Assembly (NCBI GenBank): GCA_964467165.1
Contig: CAYXOL010000017.1
Location: 23,474-87,473, forward strand
DNA from: Clostridium_AD sp964467165
GTDB taxonomy: Bacteria > Bacillota > Clostridia > Clostridiales > Clostridiaceae
Direction of reading: 5' to 3'
Length of the DNA: 64,000 nucleotides
Part shown: positions 1 through 9,385 of the stretch, piece after piece
How positions within the stretch are numbered: position 1 is the stretch's first letter
How the letters are laid out: each line of letters starts with the position of its first letter
Notes under the pieces: generated by a model
What the model was told of the DNA's origin: nothing
The model's input: the letters and a program-made list of their open reading frames with translations, nothing else
Databases searched by the model: none
Translations under genes and position numbers: made by a program

Positions 1-606
1 AATATTTTTAGATATTGCAGTCTCTAGCAAAACATATAGCTCCCTATCCTTATTATCAACCCACTTATCAAGAAATCTTTCAGGATTACCTTCAATAAGG
101 TCATACAAAGTGCTTTCTATAATCTCGGCAGAAGAACTTTCTGAATTATAGCCATACAGACGTAAACACTTACGCATATCGTCCAATGACATTTTTTCAA
201 ATTCCACTGCAGCCCTTCTCTTAATTCTATTAAACTTATTGGCTTCCTTAGCCTCGTTTGTTTTATCAATCATTACATAATTTGCTCCAGGCTTTATTTC
301 TGAGATAGAGGCTTGGACCCTCTTATGGTTCTTGAGAAACAAATACTTTAATTCATCTGACGGGTATGAAGTGTCTAAATACAAATCCTTACCGGTCATA
401 GGTATAACAAAACTTTCCCAATATGCAGAAGAGGGTCTTAAATCAAGTCCCAGTAAATTTCCAAGCCTTTCAGCATCTTCTGGCGTCAATCCAGTATAAA
501 GTGCACCAGAACGTGTGTAATATGTGCCTAGGTATTCTGTACAATTTTTGTACCTAGAAAAACCTGACCAACTATTCCTGCCCAGTGGGCGTACAACTAC
601 TATCAT
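1..606 (-). CDS. Partial structural-block protein, downstream of major capsid gene
   Basis: The minus strand reads open from an ATG at 604-606 to the window edge, so the C-terminus is missing. About 202 residues are visible, beginning MIVVVRPLGRNSWSGFSRYK. The N-terminal half is rich in aromatic and glycine residues. The second half is charged and probably helical. There is no signal peptide or membrane segment, and I recognise no catalytic motif. The gene starts 16 bases after the capsid stop codon, in the same operon. In tailed phages this position often holds a head-completion or neck protein. That role is inferred from position only. Confidence 0.8.
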   Translation of the reverse strand, partial: MIVVVRPLGRNSWSGFSRYKNCTEYLGTYYTRSGALYTGLTPEDAERLGNLLGLDLRPSSAYWESFVIPMTGKDLYLDTSYPSDELKYLFLKNHKRVQASISEIKPGANYVMIDKTNEAKEANKFNRIKRRAAVEFEKMSLDDMRKCLRLYGYNSESSSAEIIESTLYDLIEGNPERFLDKWVDNKDRELYVLLETAISKNI

Positions 607-622
607 TTTATTCTATATTTAA

Positions 623-2086
623 TTATTCAGCGTCGCAAATAAGTTCACCGCAAGTTGTCGGATCTTTAATAGCAAGTATCTGCTCTGACAAAAAGTGAAC
701 CTGATAACCATCTCTGGCGTTCGAACGAAGATTGTTAATAGAATTCGAGAATCCCTGAGGACCAACAGATCCACCAGTGTACCAAGTAACAAGTTCCCTA
801 CCCTTTTTAACAACTTTAACAACGTTTGATTCCCCATCTCTCATACCGAAGTTAATAAACGTCATTCGGTAAGATTCGAGAGGTTTACCAGATATAGGAT
901 GAAGCTTCCTATTATAAACAGGATTGTCATACAGCGGGAAGTGTTTAAGTGTAAGTTCTACACCGTTAAGTCCCTTGTAGGTAACAAACTGTCCACCAAG
1001 AGCAAGTTCCTGTCCACTACCAGTTATAAATTTAGAATCAACCAGTGTATAAGCAGAAGCTTTTTCACGAAGAACTCTATCAAGCTCTTTCATTGCCATT
1101 TCACCGCAGAGAGCAACAAACTTACGTTCACCAAATCCCAGGATGTTGTATGAAAGATCGCCAAGATAGGTATCAAGTGTATCAAGAGTCAACCTTGTAT
1201 AATAACGCCTATTTGCAGGAGAAATCTGCTGAAGAAGTCCAGCTCCAATAGGAACAGGGCGTCCGTTAGAACCAATAAGAGAAATAGAGCCGTCAGTATT
1301 CTTGTTGTATTTAGAATAAACAGACATTCTATCTATTCTTTCATACCACTGCCTCCAAGCTGTCCATTCCTGATAAGGAGCCCAATAACGAGTGGCTTTC
1401 TTAGTCTTGGGATCTCTGAGTTCAATGACCATAACATCACTGAAAACAGTACCCGTAATGTCGTAAGACATACGCATAGTTGTAAGCTGATTACGCAGCT
1501 TAAACGGTGTAGCATAGTTTACAAAGTCGGCTTCTTCGCTATATTCTTCATAAGCAGAACCAAGTCTACTAACCTGTTTACCGGCAGCCAAAAGTGATGG
1601 CGGAATATAAGATTCAACCTGACCATCAGCCACTACAACTTCATACACCCAAAGAGAACCGTCCTGATAAGGCTCGCCCTTAACCCTAACCTGATATTCT
1701 TTATCGTCGAATTCAAGTACTGCACCAGGGCCAAACCATTTTTCATCCAACCACAACTGAATAACAGATCCACCAGCACCAGGGGTGTCTGTAGCAGAGA
1801 TAGACGCTCCCTGCCATTTAGCATCCCTAATTGTAACAGCCTTGTCATGTTCAATCATAACCGGCCATTCAAACTCGCTGTTTTCAACAACCATGGTTCT
1901 TCCCATACCCTGAGTAAGATAGTCGAGGATATTTCCCTGATCAAATCTACCAAAAATATAGGAGATGACTGTTGACATCTGTGCGGGCTGTGTAAGTAGA
2001 GCGTTTGAAAGCAAATTAGAATCTGCTAGTCCTGAGTTCCATTTAGTTCTATACAGTACTAGACTGTTTAAAAGATTATTTTCCAT
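623..2086 (-). CDS. Major capsid protein, crAss-like HK97-fold type
   Basis: This 487-residue protein is the expected size for a crAss-like major capsid protein. Its N-terminus, with LYRTKWNSGLADSNLL followed by a hydrophobic stretch around LSNALLTQPAQM, fits that group as I know it. The remainder is a mixed beta-rich, glycine-rich soluble protein with no signal peptide. It lies directly after a scaffold-like gene and downstream of portal and terminase in a single minus-strand operon, the usual head-gene arrangement. The start is the first ATG, 29 bases after the upstream stop. It would assemble into the icosahedral shell. The identification rests on length, N-terminal pattern and context; a fold comparison would settle it. 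Confidence 0.85.
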   Translation of the reverse strand: MENNLLNSLVLYRTKWNSGLADSNLLSNALLTQPAQMSTVISYIFGRFDQGNILDYLTQGMGRTMVVENSEFEWPVMIEHDKAVTIRDAKWQGASISATDTPGAGGSVIQLWLDEKWFGPGAVLEFDDKEYQVRVKGEPYQDGSLWVYEVVVADGQVESYIPPSLLAAGKQVSRLGSAYEEYSEEADFVNYATPFKLRNQLTTMRMSYDITGTVFSDVMVIELRDPKTKKATRYWAPYQEWTAWRQWYERIDRMSVYSKYNKNTDGSISLIGSNGRPVPIGAGLLQQISPANRRYYTRLTLDTLDTYLGDLSYNILGFGERKFVALCGEMAMKELDRVLREKASAYTLVDSKFITGSGQELALGGQFVTYKGLNGVELTLKHFPLYDNPVYNRKLHPISGKPLESYRMTFINFGMRDGESNVVKVVKKGRELVTWYTGGSVGPQGFSNSINNLRSNARDGYQVHFLSEQILAIKDPTTCGELICDAE

Positions 2087-2115
2087 ATACTAATACATTT
2101 CTTGTGTTTTTGTTT

Positions 2116-3318
2116 TTATTTATTGAAAAACCTTCCAAGATCACTAAGCGAAGTGCTACTTTCGCCACTGCCAGATCCAGAGCCCTTCATTTTATTTGAA
2201 GTTCCCTTGGTTTCCTTTATTTTTTGCAGTAGTTTCTTAGTAGCATTACTCTCAGCCTTCTTTGAAACGTCTTTAAATAATTTATCTTTATATTTTAGAA
2301 ACATTGCTGTTTCTATTAAATTTCTTACTCCGTTTTTATTATATTCTTTTTGGAACTTTGTCTGACCATCTGCAAGTGGTTTAAATAAATCGTCGTAAAG
2401 TTCTTTCTTTTCTTTATCAGTTAATTGATAACCGTAAAAATCGGTTGTGTTTTTCAACTCTTTATTTACGTTATTAATAAACTCGAGTTGTTGTTTTTTT
2501 ATAGTTTTGTTATAATTTTCCTGCTCCTCTAATAGCTTTTTCTTGGTTTCTTCCCTTCTCTGTACTAGTGTTTCTAAAGCATCTCTTGCCTCATCCTCTA
2601 GTACTCCGGCGGTTTCATATCTGTCTACAACCTTGTTAATTTTTTCAGCAGAGTACCCAAGATCTTTTAAATTTTCCCTTATAACTTTTTTCTGATTTTC
2701 TTCGTCATCAAGGTCTATGTTTTTAAAATCAACTTCTCCACCATAAACGGTTTCAACGAAATCCTTAAGACTGCCGCCGTTTTCAACAAATCTAGCAACC
2801 TCCTCAACTTCTTCGCTTGGATATTCTGGTCTAGAATTTTCTTCAACTGTTTTCTTTATAAGTTCAACAACATCAGAAACTCCTTCAACCTTTAGATCTT
2901 CATCTATTTCCCAACCAAGTTCTTCAGCAAGTTTAGAAACAAAGAATTCAGCTATATCGCTTTCATATTCACCAAGCTCGGAAGATTTTTCTTCATCAGA
3001 ACCCTCATCAGATTCTTCTCCCTTATTTTTATCTTCGTCATCTTTCTCGCTGTCTTCTTCGTCTTTTTCTTCTGAATCTTCTAATTCCTCATCTTTCTCT
3101 TCTTCGTCTGTTTTCTTAGTTGTTTTTTGAGCAGTGTCTTTCTTTGAAGAAGCGCTTTTCTTTTCTTCTTCTATTTCTTTTTCAACTTCCTCAGGATCCC
3201 TATATTCTATATTATCGTCGGGATTAAAACCGGGGGAATCTTCGCCGGCAAGAGGCAGTAAATCTCCTACTAAATCTTTGAGACCAAATTCTTTCGTCTC
3301 AGGTTTTTTTTCAGCCAT
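2116..3318 (-). CDS. Acidic coiled-coil protein, probable capsid scaffold
   Basis: This 400-residue protein has a highly acidic, low-complexity region at about residues 45-120, made mainly of E, D, K and S runs. A charged, helix-rich region with coiled-coil character follows. The C-terminal tail is Gly/Ser-rich (GSGSGSGESS) and ends in SLSDLGRFFNK. There is no signal peptide or enzymatic motif. It sits immediately upstream of the major capsid gene, where tailed phages usually encode the scaffold or assembly protein. Acidic helical composition with a short structured C-terminal end is typical of scaffolds. The role is inferred from context and composition, not from a recognised family. Confidence 0.7.
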   Translation of the reverse strand: MAEKKPETKEFGLKDLVGDLLPLAGEDSPGFNPDDNIEYRDPEEVEKEIEEEKKSASSKKDTAQKTTKKTDEEEKDEELEDSEEKDEEDSEKDDEDKNKGEESDEGSDEEKSSELGEYESDIAEFFVSKLAEELGWEIDEDLKVEGVSDVVELIKKTVEENSRPEYPSEEVEEVARFVENGGSLKDFVETVYGGEVDFKNIDLDDEENQKKVIRENLKDLGYSAEKINKVVDRYETAGVLEDEARDALETLVQRREETKKKLLEEQENYNKTIKKQQLEFINNVNKELKNTTDFYGYQLTDKEKKELYDDLFKPLADGQTKFQKEYNKNGVRNLIETAMFLKYKDKLFKDVSKKAESNATKKLLQKIKETKGTSNKMKGSGSGSGESSTSLSDLGRFFNK

Positions 3319-3329
3319 AATTTATTTAT

Positions 3330-3869
3330 TTAAACCAATTCTTCTAAATACTCATCGAACTCTAAAAGTCCGGTACCTGTAATACCACCTTTCATAAGTA
3401 TCATATATCTATCTACAATAGTCTGATACAGAGATTCCTCTTCAACTTGTTCCTTTATAAACCATTGGAACAGTTGAAACGTTTGGTGGCATGGAATCTC
3501 TAACAATCTTTGTGCATCAACTTCATACGAATAAGTTACATCGAATTCGTGTTGTAAAGCAGACTCTATAACATCGTACAAATCAGCATATTCTTTTTTA
3601 GGAGCCTCTATAGTTGGGGTAGTAGGAATAACATTCTTATCAGCCATATAATCATACAGCTTAATCATGTGAGCCCTTTCTTCCTCAGCATGCTTCCTAA
3701 AAAACTTAGCAGCACCAGTATAACCCTTTACATCACACCAGTAAGCCATTTGCAAATATATCTGAGAACTATAAGCCTCATCGTGGATATGCTTATTTAT
3801 AATTTCTATAGCCTTGTCGGGGAGTCCGCCATTATAAGCACCTTTCTTCAAAGTAGTAGGTTTGTCCAT
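3330..3869 (-). CDS. Non-haem ferritin (ferroxidase iron-storage protein)
   Basis: The 179-residue protein matches bacterial non-haem ferritins of the FtnA type along nearly its whole length. Visible landmarks are DEAYSSQIYLQMAYWC in helix A, FFRKHAEEERAHM in helix B, LQHEFDVT in helix C and FQWFIKEQVEEESLY in helix D. The di-iron ferroxidase residues expected by alignment to E. coli FtnA (helix A Glu, helix B Glu and His, helix C Glu, helix D Gln/Glu) all appear to be present. Ferritins oxidise Fe(II) and store Fe(III) in a 24-subunit shell. The gene lies between portal and scaffold-like genes with 11- and 22-base gaps, so it is probably expressed with the head genes. Whether it enters the virion or acts in the infected cell cannot be told from sequence. 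Confidence 0.93.
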   Translation of the reverse strand: MDKPTTLKKGAYNGGLPDKAIEIINKHIHDEAYSSQIYLQMAYWCDVKGYTGAAKFFRKHAEEERAHMIKLYDYMADKNVIPTTPTIEAPKKEYADLYDVIESALQHEFDVTYSYEVDAQRLLEIPCHQTFQLFQWFIKEQVEEESLYQTIVDRYMILMKGGITGTGLLEFDEYLEELV

Positions 3870-3891
3870 TTATTTACTTTTTAATTTATTA

Positions 3892-6222
3892 TTAGGATTT
3901 TGCTGGATTTTCGCTAGACTTAGCTTTTATTTGTTTTTCCTTAAGTCTTTCGTTTTCTCTATTCTTTCTCATCTCCTCTTGTAATTTCTTTTCTTTAAAG
4001 TCTGCTTCTAAGCGTAATCTTTCAGCCTCAAGTTGGCTTTTAAAATCTACAACACCGTCGTTGTTTTTATCAACATCTAGCATCTTCGCGCTAGCTTGTA
4101 TCTCAGCTACAGTAATAGCCGTTTCAGCCTTTCTAATAGAATCTTCTTCCATTATTCTATTTTTCTCGGCTTCTTTGTCAAGCTGCATTTGCAAAAGTCT
4201 TTCTTGCGCCTCTTGCTGAGCTTTCTGCATTTCCTCTTCTCTCCTAGCCCTTTCCCTGTCTATATCGGCAAGCTTATTCTTTATTTCTGATATATTATTC
4301 TCAGTAAGTATAAGAACAGCATCTGATAATGTTGCACCGTTTTGCATAGCTGGTTGAACCAAAGTTCTAAGAGTTTGCAAGGCTTCAAAGCTTTCTGAAC
4401 TATTTGTTATAAACACATCGTAATCAGAATATAAGAAGTCGTCGTTAATATCCATAAACACCCTTCTAGCGTCACCAAGAACAAAGTGAAGTTTTTTCTT
4501 ACCACTTTCTTTCCAGGCGTATTTTGCAACATTTATTAGATTAGTAAGAACTCTTTTCTTTACCTGATCATGTTTATAAAACAAATATTCTGTAATAAAA
4601 GACGACTGAGTAACAGACTTTTGTACATTACCCACAGACTCCCTTGTTTCTATAGAACCCAAACGCTGTTGACTAACACCAGATAACCTACCAAGCATAT
4701 CTTCTATCTTATCCATTAATCTTATATAATCTGCTATAACAGCAGTCATACTTAAATCTTGAGAAGATATTTGGTTAAATTGTGCGGGTTTTCCGCCCTG
4801 TCTACCAGGAACGTCCCAACCCTCTTCATAGGGGTTTACAAAATTTATACCCAAAGCTGTTAAATAATGTAACCACTTTTCAACAGAAATACCCATAGAC
4901 TTAGGTATCTGTGTTGGATCCATATTCAATATTCTACCTTTATCTTTTGCCAAAGCTAATTCCAGCCTATACCAAAGTATAACATACATATATTGTAAAG
5001 GTTTCATTATCTCAACCAACGATTTTGACCTTGTGTTAGTATCGTTATAAACCGTACCTGTATATGATAGCTTAGGCTTTGTAAGATCGTCCATAGATTG
5101 AGACTGATATTGCAAAGGTTGTATTCCTATGTATATATCCTGTCCTATTCTATAACCTTCCCAAATTTCTGGTATCCAGTCACTTTTCAATCCTTTTACA
5201 TTAGCAGCCAACGCATAATTTTCATCAACAATTTCTGTGGTGCCATCTTCTTTTTCTAGATAGTATATTTTCTTAAAAGATCTCCATTGAACATGATATA
5301 CAGGTAGAATATTCATTCTAAACTCATCTTCTGAAGACAAATTTGTCATGTCTTGAACATTTCTGTATATAATAGGAGAGTAGGAAACGTCTCTTCCTCG
5401 TCCGCTATTTGGAAGTTTTTCGAGTACATCTTTGAATTCTTCTTCTGATATGAAATCAAAGAAATTATCGTAGATTGCGTAGGGTGTCATATATTTTACC
5501 CTACAAAACCAATCTCCATCTTCTATAAACTCAACGTTTGGGTCTTTATCATAGTCACAATCTAAAACATCAACTCTCTCTACATAAGGCTCTCCGTTGA
5601 CTATACCAACATAGTATATCTCATTACCAGCTATAAGGGCATCCTTAAATCCTTTTACAAATTCATTCTGAAGTTGTAGTTTTTCCTTTAGATACTCAAG
5701 AGTACTGCTAGCAAGTCTTTCTGCGGATGTTTTATAATCATACTTCAAATACTTTTCTATTTCTTCTATAGTCAGTGGTTTATCTTTTTCTAAAGCATTG
5801 TTTTCAACATCTTGCTGCAAGTATTCCATTAAAAGCTCCTCTGCTTGAGCCTGTATTTCTGATACTACATCTTCATTGGTTTGTATAGTAACATAATTTA
5901 AGGGCCTACGTATTTCCTCACCAAGCAACAAGTCTACATGAGGTTTAATTATATTAATGTTTTGAATTGAGGCAGGAAACCCATCCTCAACCTTGAAAGG
6001 ATTTGTAACATACTGTATATCTTTTTCATCCAATATACCGTTGTACAAATCGTAAGCAATGGCCATTCTTTCCCTCTTTGTCCTGCCTTCTATAGCTTCG
6101 CTAGACCACATCCTGCTTATTATAGAATCAACACACGCCTTCCTCCACTCTTCATCTTTTTTGCTGAGTGGTAATTTTTGGAATGGAAAGACATGACTAT
6201 TATATGTGTTTTGTATAGACAT
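3892..6222 (-). CDS. Portal protein, crAss-like
   Basis: The 776-residue protein lies directly downstream of terminase and upstream of the head genes, the classic portal position. Its N-terminal half is mixed alpha/beta. A middle region contains a substrate-like beta segment with many aromatic residues (about 230-400). The last ~200 residues form a long charged helix with coiled-coil character (AQQEAQERLLQMQLDKEAEK region), resembling the barrel or crown of large portals. The size is consistent with crAss-like portals. The dodecameric portal forms the DNA entry vertex and docks terminase and the neck. The gene begins 6 bases after the terminase stop. The call rests on length, architecture and order. 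Confidence 0.85.
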   Translation of the reverse strand: MSIQNTYNSHVFPFQKLPLSKKDEEWRKACVDSIISRMWSSEAIEGRTKRERMAIAYDLYNGILDEKDIQYVTNPFKVEDGFPASIQNINIIKPHVDLLLGEEIRRPLNYVTIQTNEDVVSEIQAQAEELLMEYLQQDVENNALEKDKPLTIEEIEKYLKYDYKTSAERLASSTLEYLKEKLQLQNEFVKGFKDALIAGNEIYYVGIVNGEPYVERVDVLDCDYDKDPNVEFIEDGDWFCRVKYMTPYAIYDNFFDFISEEEFKDVLEKLPNSGRGRDVSYSPIIYRNVQDMTNLSSEDEFRMNILPVYHVQWRSFKKIYYLEKEDGTTEIVDENYALAANVKGLKSDWIPEIWEGYRIGQDIYIGIQPLQYQSQSMDDLTKPKLSYTGTVYNDTNTRSKSLVEIMKPLQYMYVILWYRLELALAKDKGRILNMDPTQIPKSMGISVEKWLHYLTALGINFVNPYEEGWDVPGRQGGKPAQFNQISSQDLSMTAVIADYIRLMDKIEDMLGRLSGVSQQRLGSIETRESVGNVQKSVTQSSFITEYLFYKHDQVKKRVLTNLINVAKYAWKESGKKKLHFVLGDARRVFMDINDDFLYSDYDVFITNSSESFEALQTLRTLVQPAMQNGATLSDAVLILTENNISEIKNKLADIDRERARREEEMQKAQQEAQERLLQMQLDKEAEKNRIMEEDSIRKAETAITVAEIQASAKMLDVDKNNDGVVDFKSQLEAERLRLEADFKEKKLQEEMRKNRENERLKEKQIKAKSSENPAKS

Positions 6223-6228
6223 ATTTTA

Positions 6229-8259
6229 TTATATAAAAACTAAATTATTATCAACTGTTCTAAATATACCGTCTGGAAAAAGATATCTACTCCTTTCGTC
6301 TGTTACAGCTTTTTTTACATGTACATTATGTAACTCTTCTTTATAAATCATTACAAGCATTAAAGCAATAACCCTATCAAAGTTACCATCTTTATTATAA
6401 GCTATCAACTCTTCTAATAAAGGCTCTGAAAATATGTAATGTAAATTTTTCTTTCCTGGAGATCTTTCTTGGTTTAACCAATCTCTAAGTTCTAACTCGC
6501 CATAGTCTTTTATAGAAGTCACCATGTGTATACCTTTTGACCTATTTACTTTACTATCCTTTATTATTTTGGAGATTATATCCGGTTGGTCTGCCAACAA
6601 ATAATCGCTGTGCTTGTTTCTCATATATACAGATAACCCAGGCCATTGATTTTCATACAATACAGTTGCATTGTAGTACAATAGAAGTTTTCTTACATTT
6701 TCATAGAAATCCTCCGCTCTTTCGGGCCTACCGCTATACTCTGCGACTATCATATCATAATAAGACTCAAAATCTTGAAATCTTTTATATATGAATATAG
6801 AACCCAAAGAATTTGTACCAGATTTATCGTGGTCGTAGGGGTCACAACCAGCTATGTACAATCCCCACGGTGGATTCTCCACTGGGTGTTCCCATATAAC
6901 TATTGCACCAGCCCTATCTTCTTCTCTATTTAAATGATATTTCGTTATATCTTTTACATTGTTAGAAGGCTGCCATTTTACTTTACCTTTATCATCATAG
7001 TAAAGTTCGCCAACTTGTTTAAAATCTCTTACAGAAGAATTTGTTCTTATGAAAGCAAGCTGTTTTATTAAATCGGTTTTTGGGAATATATTGCCGCTTA
7101 AAGTTAATACAGCTTCGCTTGGTTTTATTGGATGCTCTGCTATGTACCTGTCTATTGCGTTTTTATCACTAGCATTTTGTTCTATTTTTGACCTTTCTCT
7201 CAAAATATATTTTGTGGCAAGTTCTATTTTAGAATTTCCATTTTCATCCATAAAACTTTCACCAGTTTCTGGATCCGATCCTTCTAAATTATAATACTCT
7301 GGAACAAAAAACCCACACGGTCCTGTTGCCCCATCGTCCCATATATTTTCTATCGGCAAGCAATTATATCCTTCTGGTTCGTAAAATATTTCTCGCATAC
7401 CCTCAAAATTTGCACCTTCTTCACCACCAGTACCGAATATAATCATCAATCCAAATGTTTGAGAGCCTATTTCTACAGATGGTCTGGCTAATTGCCAAGC
7501 CGTCTTTGCACCAGGCAATCTACCACCCTCTTCAAAAAGTATTAGCTTAGCCCTCTTACCTCTAGTTTTTGAGGGATCATTCTTTAAACTTATACCAAGT
7601 ATTTCTGATTTATAACCTTCTTCCATCAAAACACCATTTCTCTCTACTACGAAAGAGGCTCTTTTGTGTGTTTTGGTGTTTATTTTTTGAGTCTTTTTTG
7701 ACCACGCTGTATGCTCATTTATAAAGTCTAGCATATTCCACGCTTTGGTAAGTATACCATCTTTTGTCAAATAATCTAGTTCACCAGCGTATGCAACAGA
7801 GGTTGATTCTGGTATTAGGAAGAAATTCCTAACTAACATGCTTGCGCACTTGTAAGAATAACCAGAACCCCTTTTCTTTAGAACAGAAAGGTGTTTACCC
7901 TCATTTTCTGCTTTTTCTACTATATCAAAAAATGCTTTATCGTAATCATAGAACCTAGGAAATCCTGTTCTTCTTATCAATCTTTTTCTTTTCTTACCAG
8001 ACTCTTCTGTTTCTATTTCGACTGTTCTTTCTATTGTACAATAATTTAAATAAAAGTAGTTATAACCTGATATAAACTCACCACTTTTAGTTGTAAATCC
8101 AAATAGACACCTGTTTGTTTCCCTTTCCCAAAAGTCTATATAAGAAGAAGAACCCTTTGGATATGGTGTATAATAACCATACTTTTCAAAAGTTATTGCA
8201 GCTTCCCTAAACTCGTCTACGTTATCTCTATATTTTACTTCTATCCTTATAGGTTTCAT
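6229..8259 (-). CDS. Terminase large subunit (packaging ATPase/nuclease)
   Basis: The 676-residue protein has the organisation of a large terminase. An N-terminal ATPase half carries a glycine-rich segment LKKRGSGYSYKCAS near residue 130, in the Walker-A position, and a hydrophobic strand ending in acidic residues, KLILFEEGG near residue 240. The C-terminal half carries GCDPYDHDKSG, a plausible nuclease metal-binding Asp, and later YNATVLYENQ with another acidic residue. These fit an RNase H-like nuclease. It would cut concatemeric DNA and pump it through the portal. It is the first large gene of the head cluster, and its start codon is overlapped by a small upstream gene. Confidence 0.88.
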   Translation of the reverse strand: MKPIRIEVKYRDNVDEFREAAITFEKYGYYTPYPKGSSSYIDFWERETNRCLFGFTTKSGEFISGYNYFYLNYCTIERTVEIETEESGKKRKRLIRRTGFPRFYDYDKAFFDIVEKAENEGKHLSVLKKRGSGYSYKCASMLVRNFFLIPESTSVAYAGELDYLTKDGILTKAWNMLDFINEHTAWSKKTQKINTKTHKRASFVVERNGVLMEEGYKSEILGISLKNDPSKTRGKRAKLILFEEGGRLPGAKTAWQLARPSVEIGSQTFGLMIIFGTGGEEGANFEGMREIFYEPEGYNCLPIENIWDDGATGPCGFFVPEYYNLEGSDPETGESFMDENGNSKIELATKYILRERSKIEQNASDKNAIDRYIAEHPIKPSEAVLTLSGNIFPKTDLIKQLAFIRTNSSVRDFKQVGELYYDDKGKVKWQPSNNVKDITKYHLNREEDRAGAIVIWEHPVENPPWGLYIAGCDPYDHDKSGTNSLGSIFIYKRFQDFESYYDMIVAEYSGRPERAEDFYENVRKLLLYYNATVLYENQWPGLSVYMRNKHSDYLLADQPDIISKIIKDSKVNRSKGIHMVTSIKDYGELELRDWLNQERSPGKKNLHYIFSEPLLEELIAYNKDGNFDRVIALMLVMIYKEELHNVHVKKAVTDERSRYLFPDGIFRTVDNNLVFI

Positions 8260-8389
8260 TAATCTCCTCAGAATTTATTATCTTTAATTCTGGATAAAGT
8301 CTTTTAAGACTATTTACAACTTCGGTAGTTGTTAATCCCAAAAACTTTGCATATTCAATAATCTCTTCTTCAGTTACATACTTAACCAT
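8228..8389 (-). CDS. Small 53-aa protein overlapping the terminase start
   Basis: A complete reading frame runs from an ATG at 8387-8389 to a TAG at 8228-8230 and overlaps the first 32 bases of the terminase gene. The product begins MVKYVTEEEIIEYAKFLGLT and continues with TTEVVNSLKRLYPEL. This pattern is compatible with a short helix-turn-helix. It starts 3 bases after the upstream stop, so it sits tightly in the operon. Position just before the large terminase and an HTH-like look make a small-terminase-like or DNA-binding role conceivable. At 53 residues it is very short for that, so function is left open. Confidence 0.6.
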   Translation of the reverse strand: MVKYVTEEEIIEYAKFLGLTTTEVVNSLKRLYPELKIINSEEINETYKDRSKI

Positions 8390-8392
8390 CTA

Positions 8393-8935
8393 CTATTTCT
8401 TTGGTATTTCATAAAGACCTATGTCAGAACTACCCCTGACGTTTTTATCCTCCATTTCAGCCTGTACTTGCTTTTTAAGTGAAATTATAGATTTAATCAT
8501 ACTACCCGCTTTCTCGTTAGCCTTTATCATACTATCAAGCATTTTTATAGACTTTATTTCATCCTTGCCCTCAAAAGACATTTTTTCTAGAAAATTAGTT
8601 ATCTTATCTATGTTCCTTAAGTTAACATCTAGGAATCTTGTAAGGGGTGTTTCTTGCATCTTTTTATAAATTTCAATAGCCTCTGCTACCTTTTCGTCAG
8701 GTTCCCAGTCGGTGTCTTTCATTATATCCCTTTTGAGAATCATTTTTCTGTCTTCTTCTGACATATCCTTATATGGTGATTTATAACTACACATGAAAGC
8801 TACATATTTAATTTCTTTCATAGCCCTTTCCTTTGACTTTGACCTATCCCTATCCCAAATTGCTTTAATTTGGGGTACGGCTAGCACAGTAGATGATACG
8901 ACAATCTCATTATTAACTATGTCAAAAAGTTCCAT
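8393..8935 (-). CDS. Conserved-type hypothetical protein upstream of terminase
   Basis: This 180-residue soluble protein is mainly helical and charged. It has a central segment SYKSPYKDMSEEDRKMILKR and a C-terminal helix rich in Lys and Met. There is no signal peptide, membrane segment or recognised catalytic motif. The gene lies between a 145-residue unknown and the small gene before terminase, with 3-4 base spacing, in the late operon. Similar-sized helical proteins accompany terminase in crAss-like phages, where some are virion components. I do not recognise the family with certainty, so the structural role is inferred from position. Confidence 0.8.
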   Translation of the reverse strand: MELFDIVNNEIVVSSTVLAVPQIKAIWDRDRSKSKERAMKEIKYVAFMCSYKSPYKDMSEEDRKMILKRDIMKDTDWEPDEKVAEAIEIYKKMQETPLTRFLDVNLRNIDKITNFLEKMSFEGKDEIKSIKMLDSMIKANEKAGSMIKSIISLKKQVQAEMEDKNVRGSSDIGLYEIPKK

Positions 8936-8939
8936 AAAG

Positions 8940-9377
8940 TTACATTTTTTGTTGTCTTTGCTTACTTTTTTTCAGTCTCCTACATAGCTTATATGCATTA
9001 TCTATAGAAACAAAATCTTTAGAATCATACAAGCTTTTTATAAAACTGTTTACTTCGTCTATGTTGTTAAAGTTATTATTGAAATATAAACGCATGCCCT
9101 CTATTATTACATCTTCTGGAATTTTATACAGCCTGTTTAATATATTATCTACATGCGTTTTTTTACTATCTTCCTTTTTCAAATAGAAAACGCCTAAATA
9201 CCTAAGCCTAACTGGCCTAGTGTCATTGCTAGACACCATCCTCCTTAAATAGACAAAAGGGTATCGAACTATATATTCGATTACCCCCCTGTCTATGTCA
9301 TATTTTTTACTGAGGTTGTCTAACTTACTTCTCTCTTTAATTTGCAGCAATCTCCTGCCCTCAGCTAGATTCCTCAT
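8940..9377 (-). CDS. Hypothetical basic protein of the late operon
   Basis: The 145-residue protein is basic, with an N-terminal helical region rich in Arg and Lys. A central segment, RYPFVYLRRM followed by PVRLRYLGVFYLK, has alternating basic and hydrophobic residues. The C-terminus is a strongly basic helix (CRRLKKSKQRQQKM). A nucleic-acid-binding role is plausible from composition but no specific fold is recognised. It is 8 bases downstream of the zinc-ribbon gene and 4 bases upstream of the next gene, so it is co-transcribed with the packaging and head genes. Confidence 0.78.
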   Translation of the reverse strand: MRNLAEGRRLLQIKERSKLDNLSKKYDIDRGVIEYIVRYPFVYLRRMVSSNDTRPVRLRYLGVFYLKKEDSKKTHVDNILNRLYKIPEDVIIEGMRLYFNNNFNNIDEVNSFIKSLYDSKDFVSIDNAYKLCRRLKKSKQRQQKM

Positions 9378-9385
9378 ATAAATTA

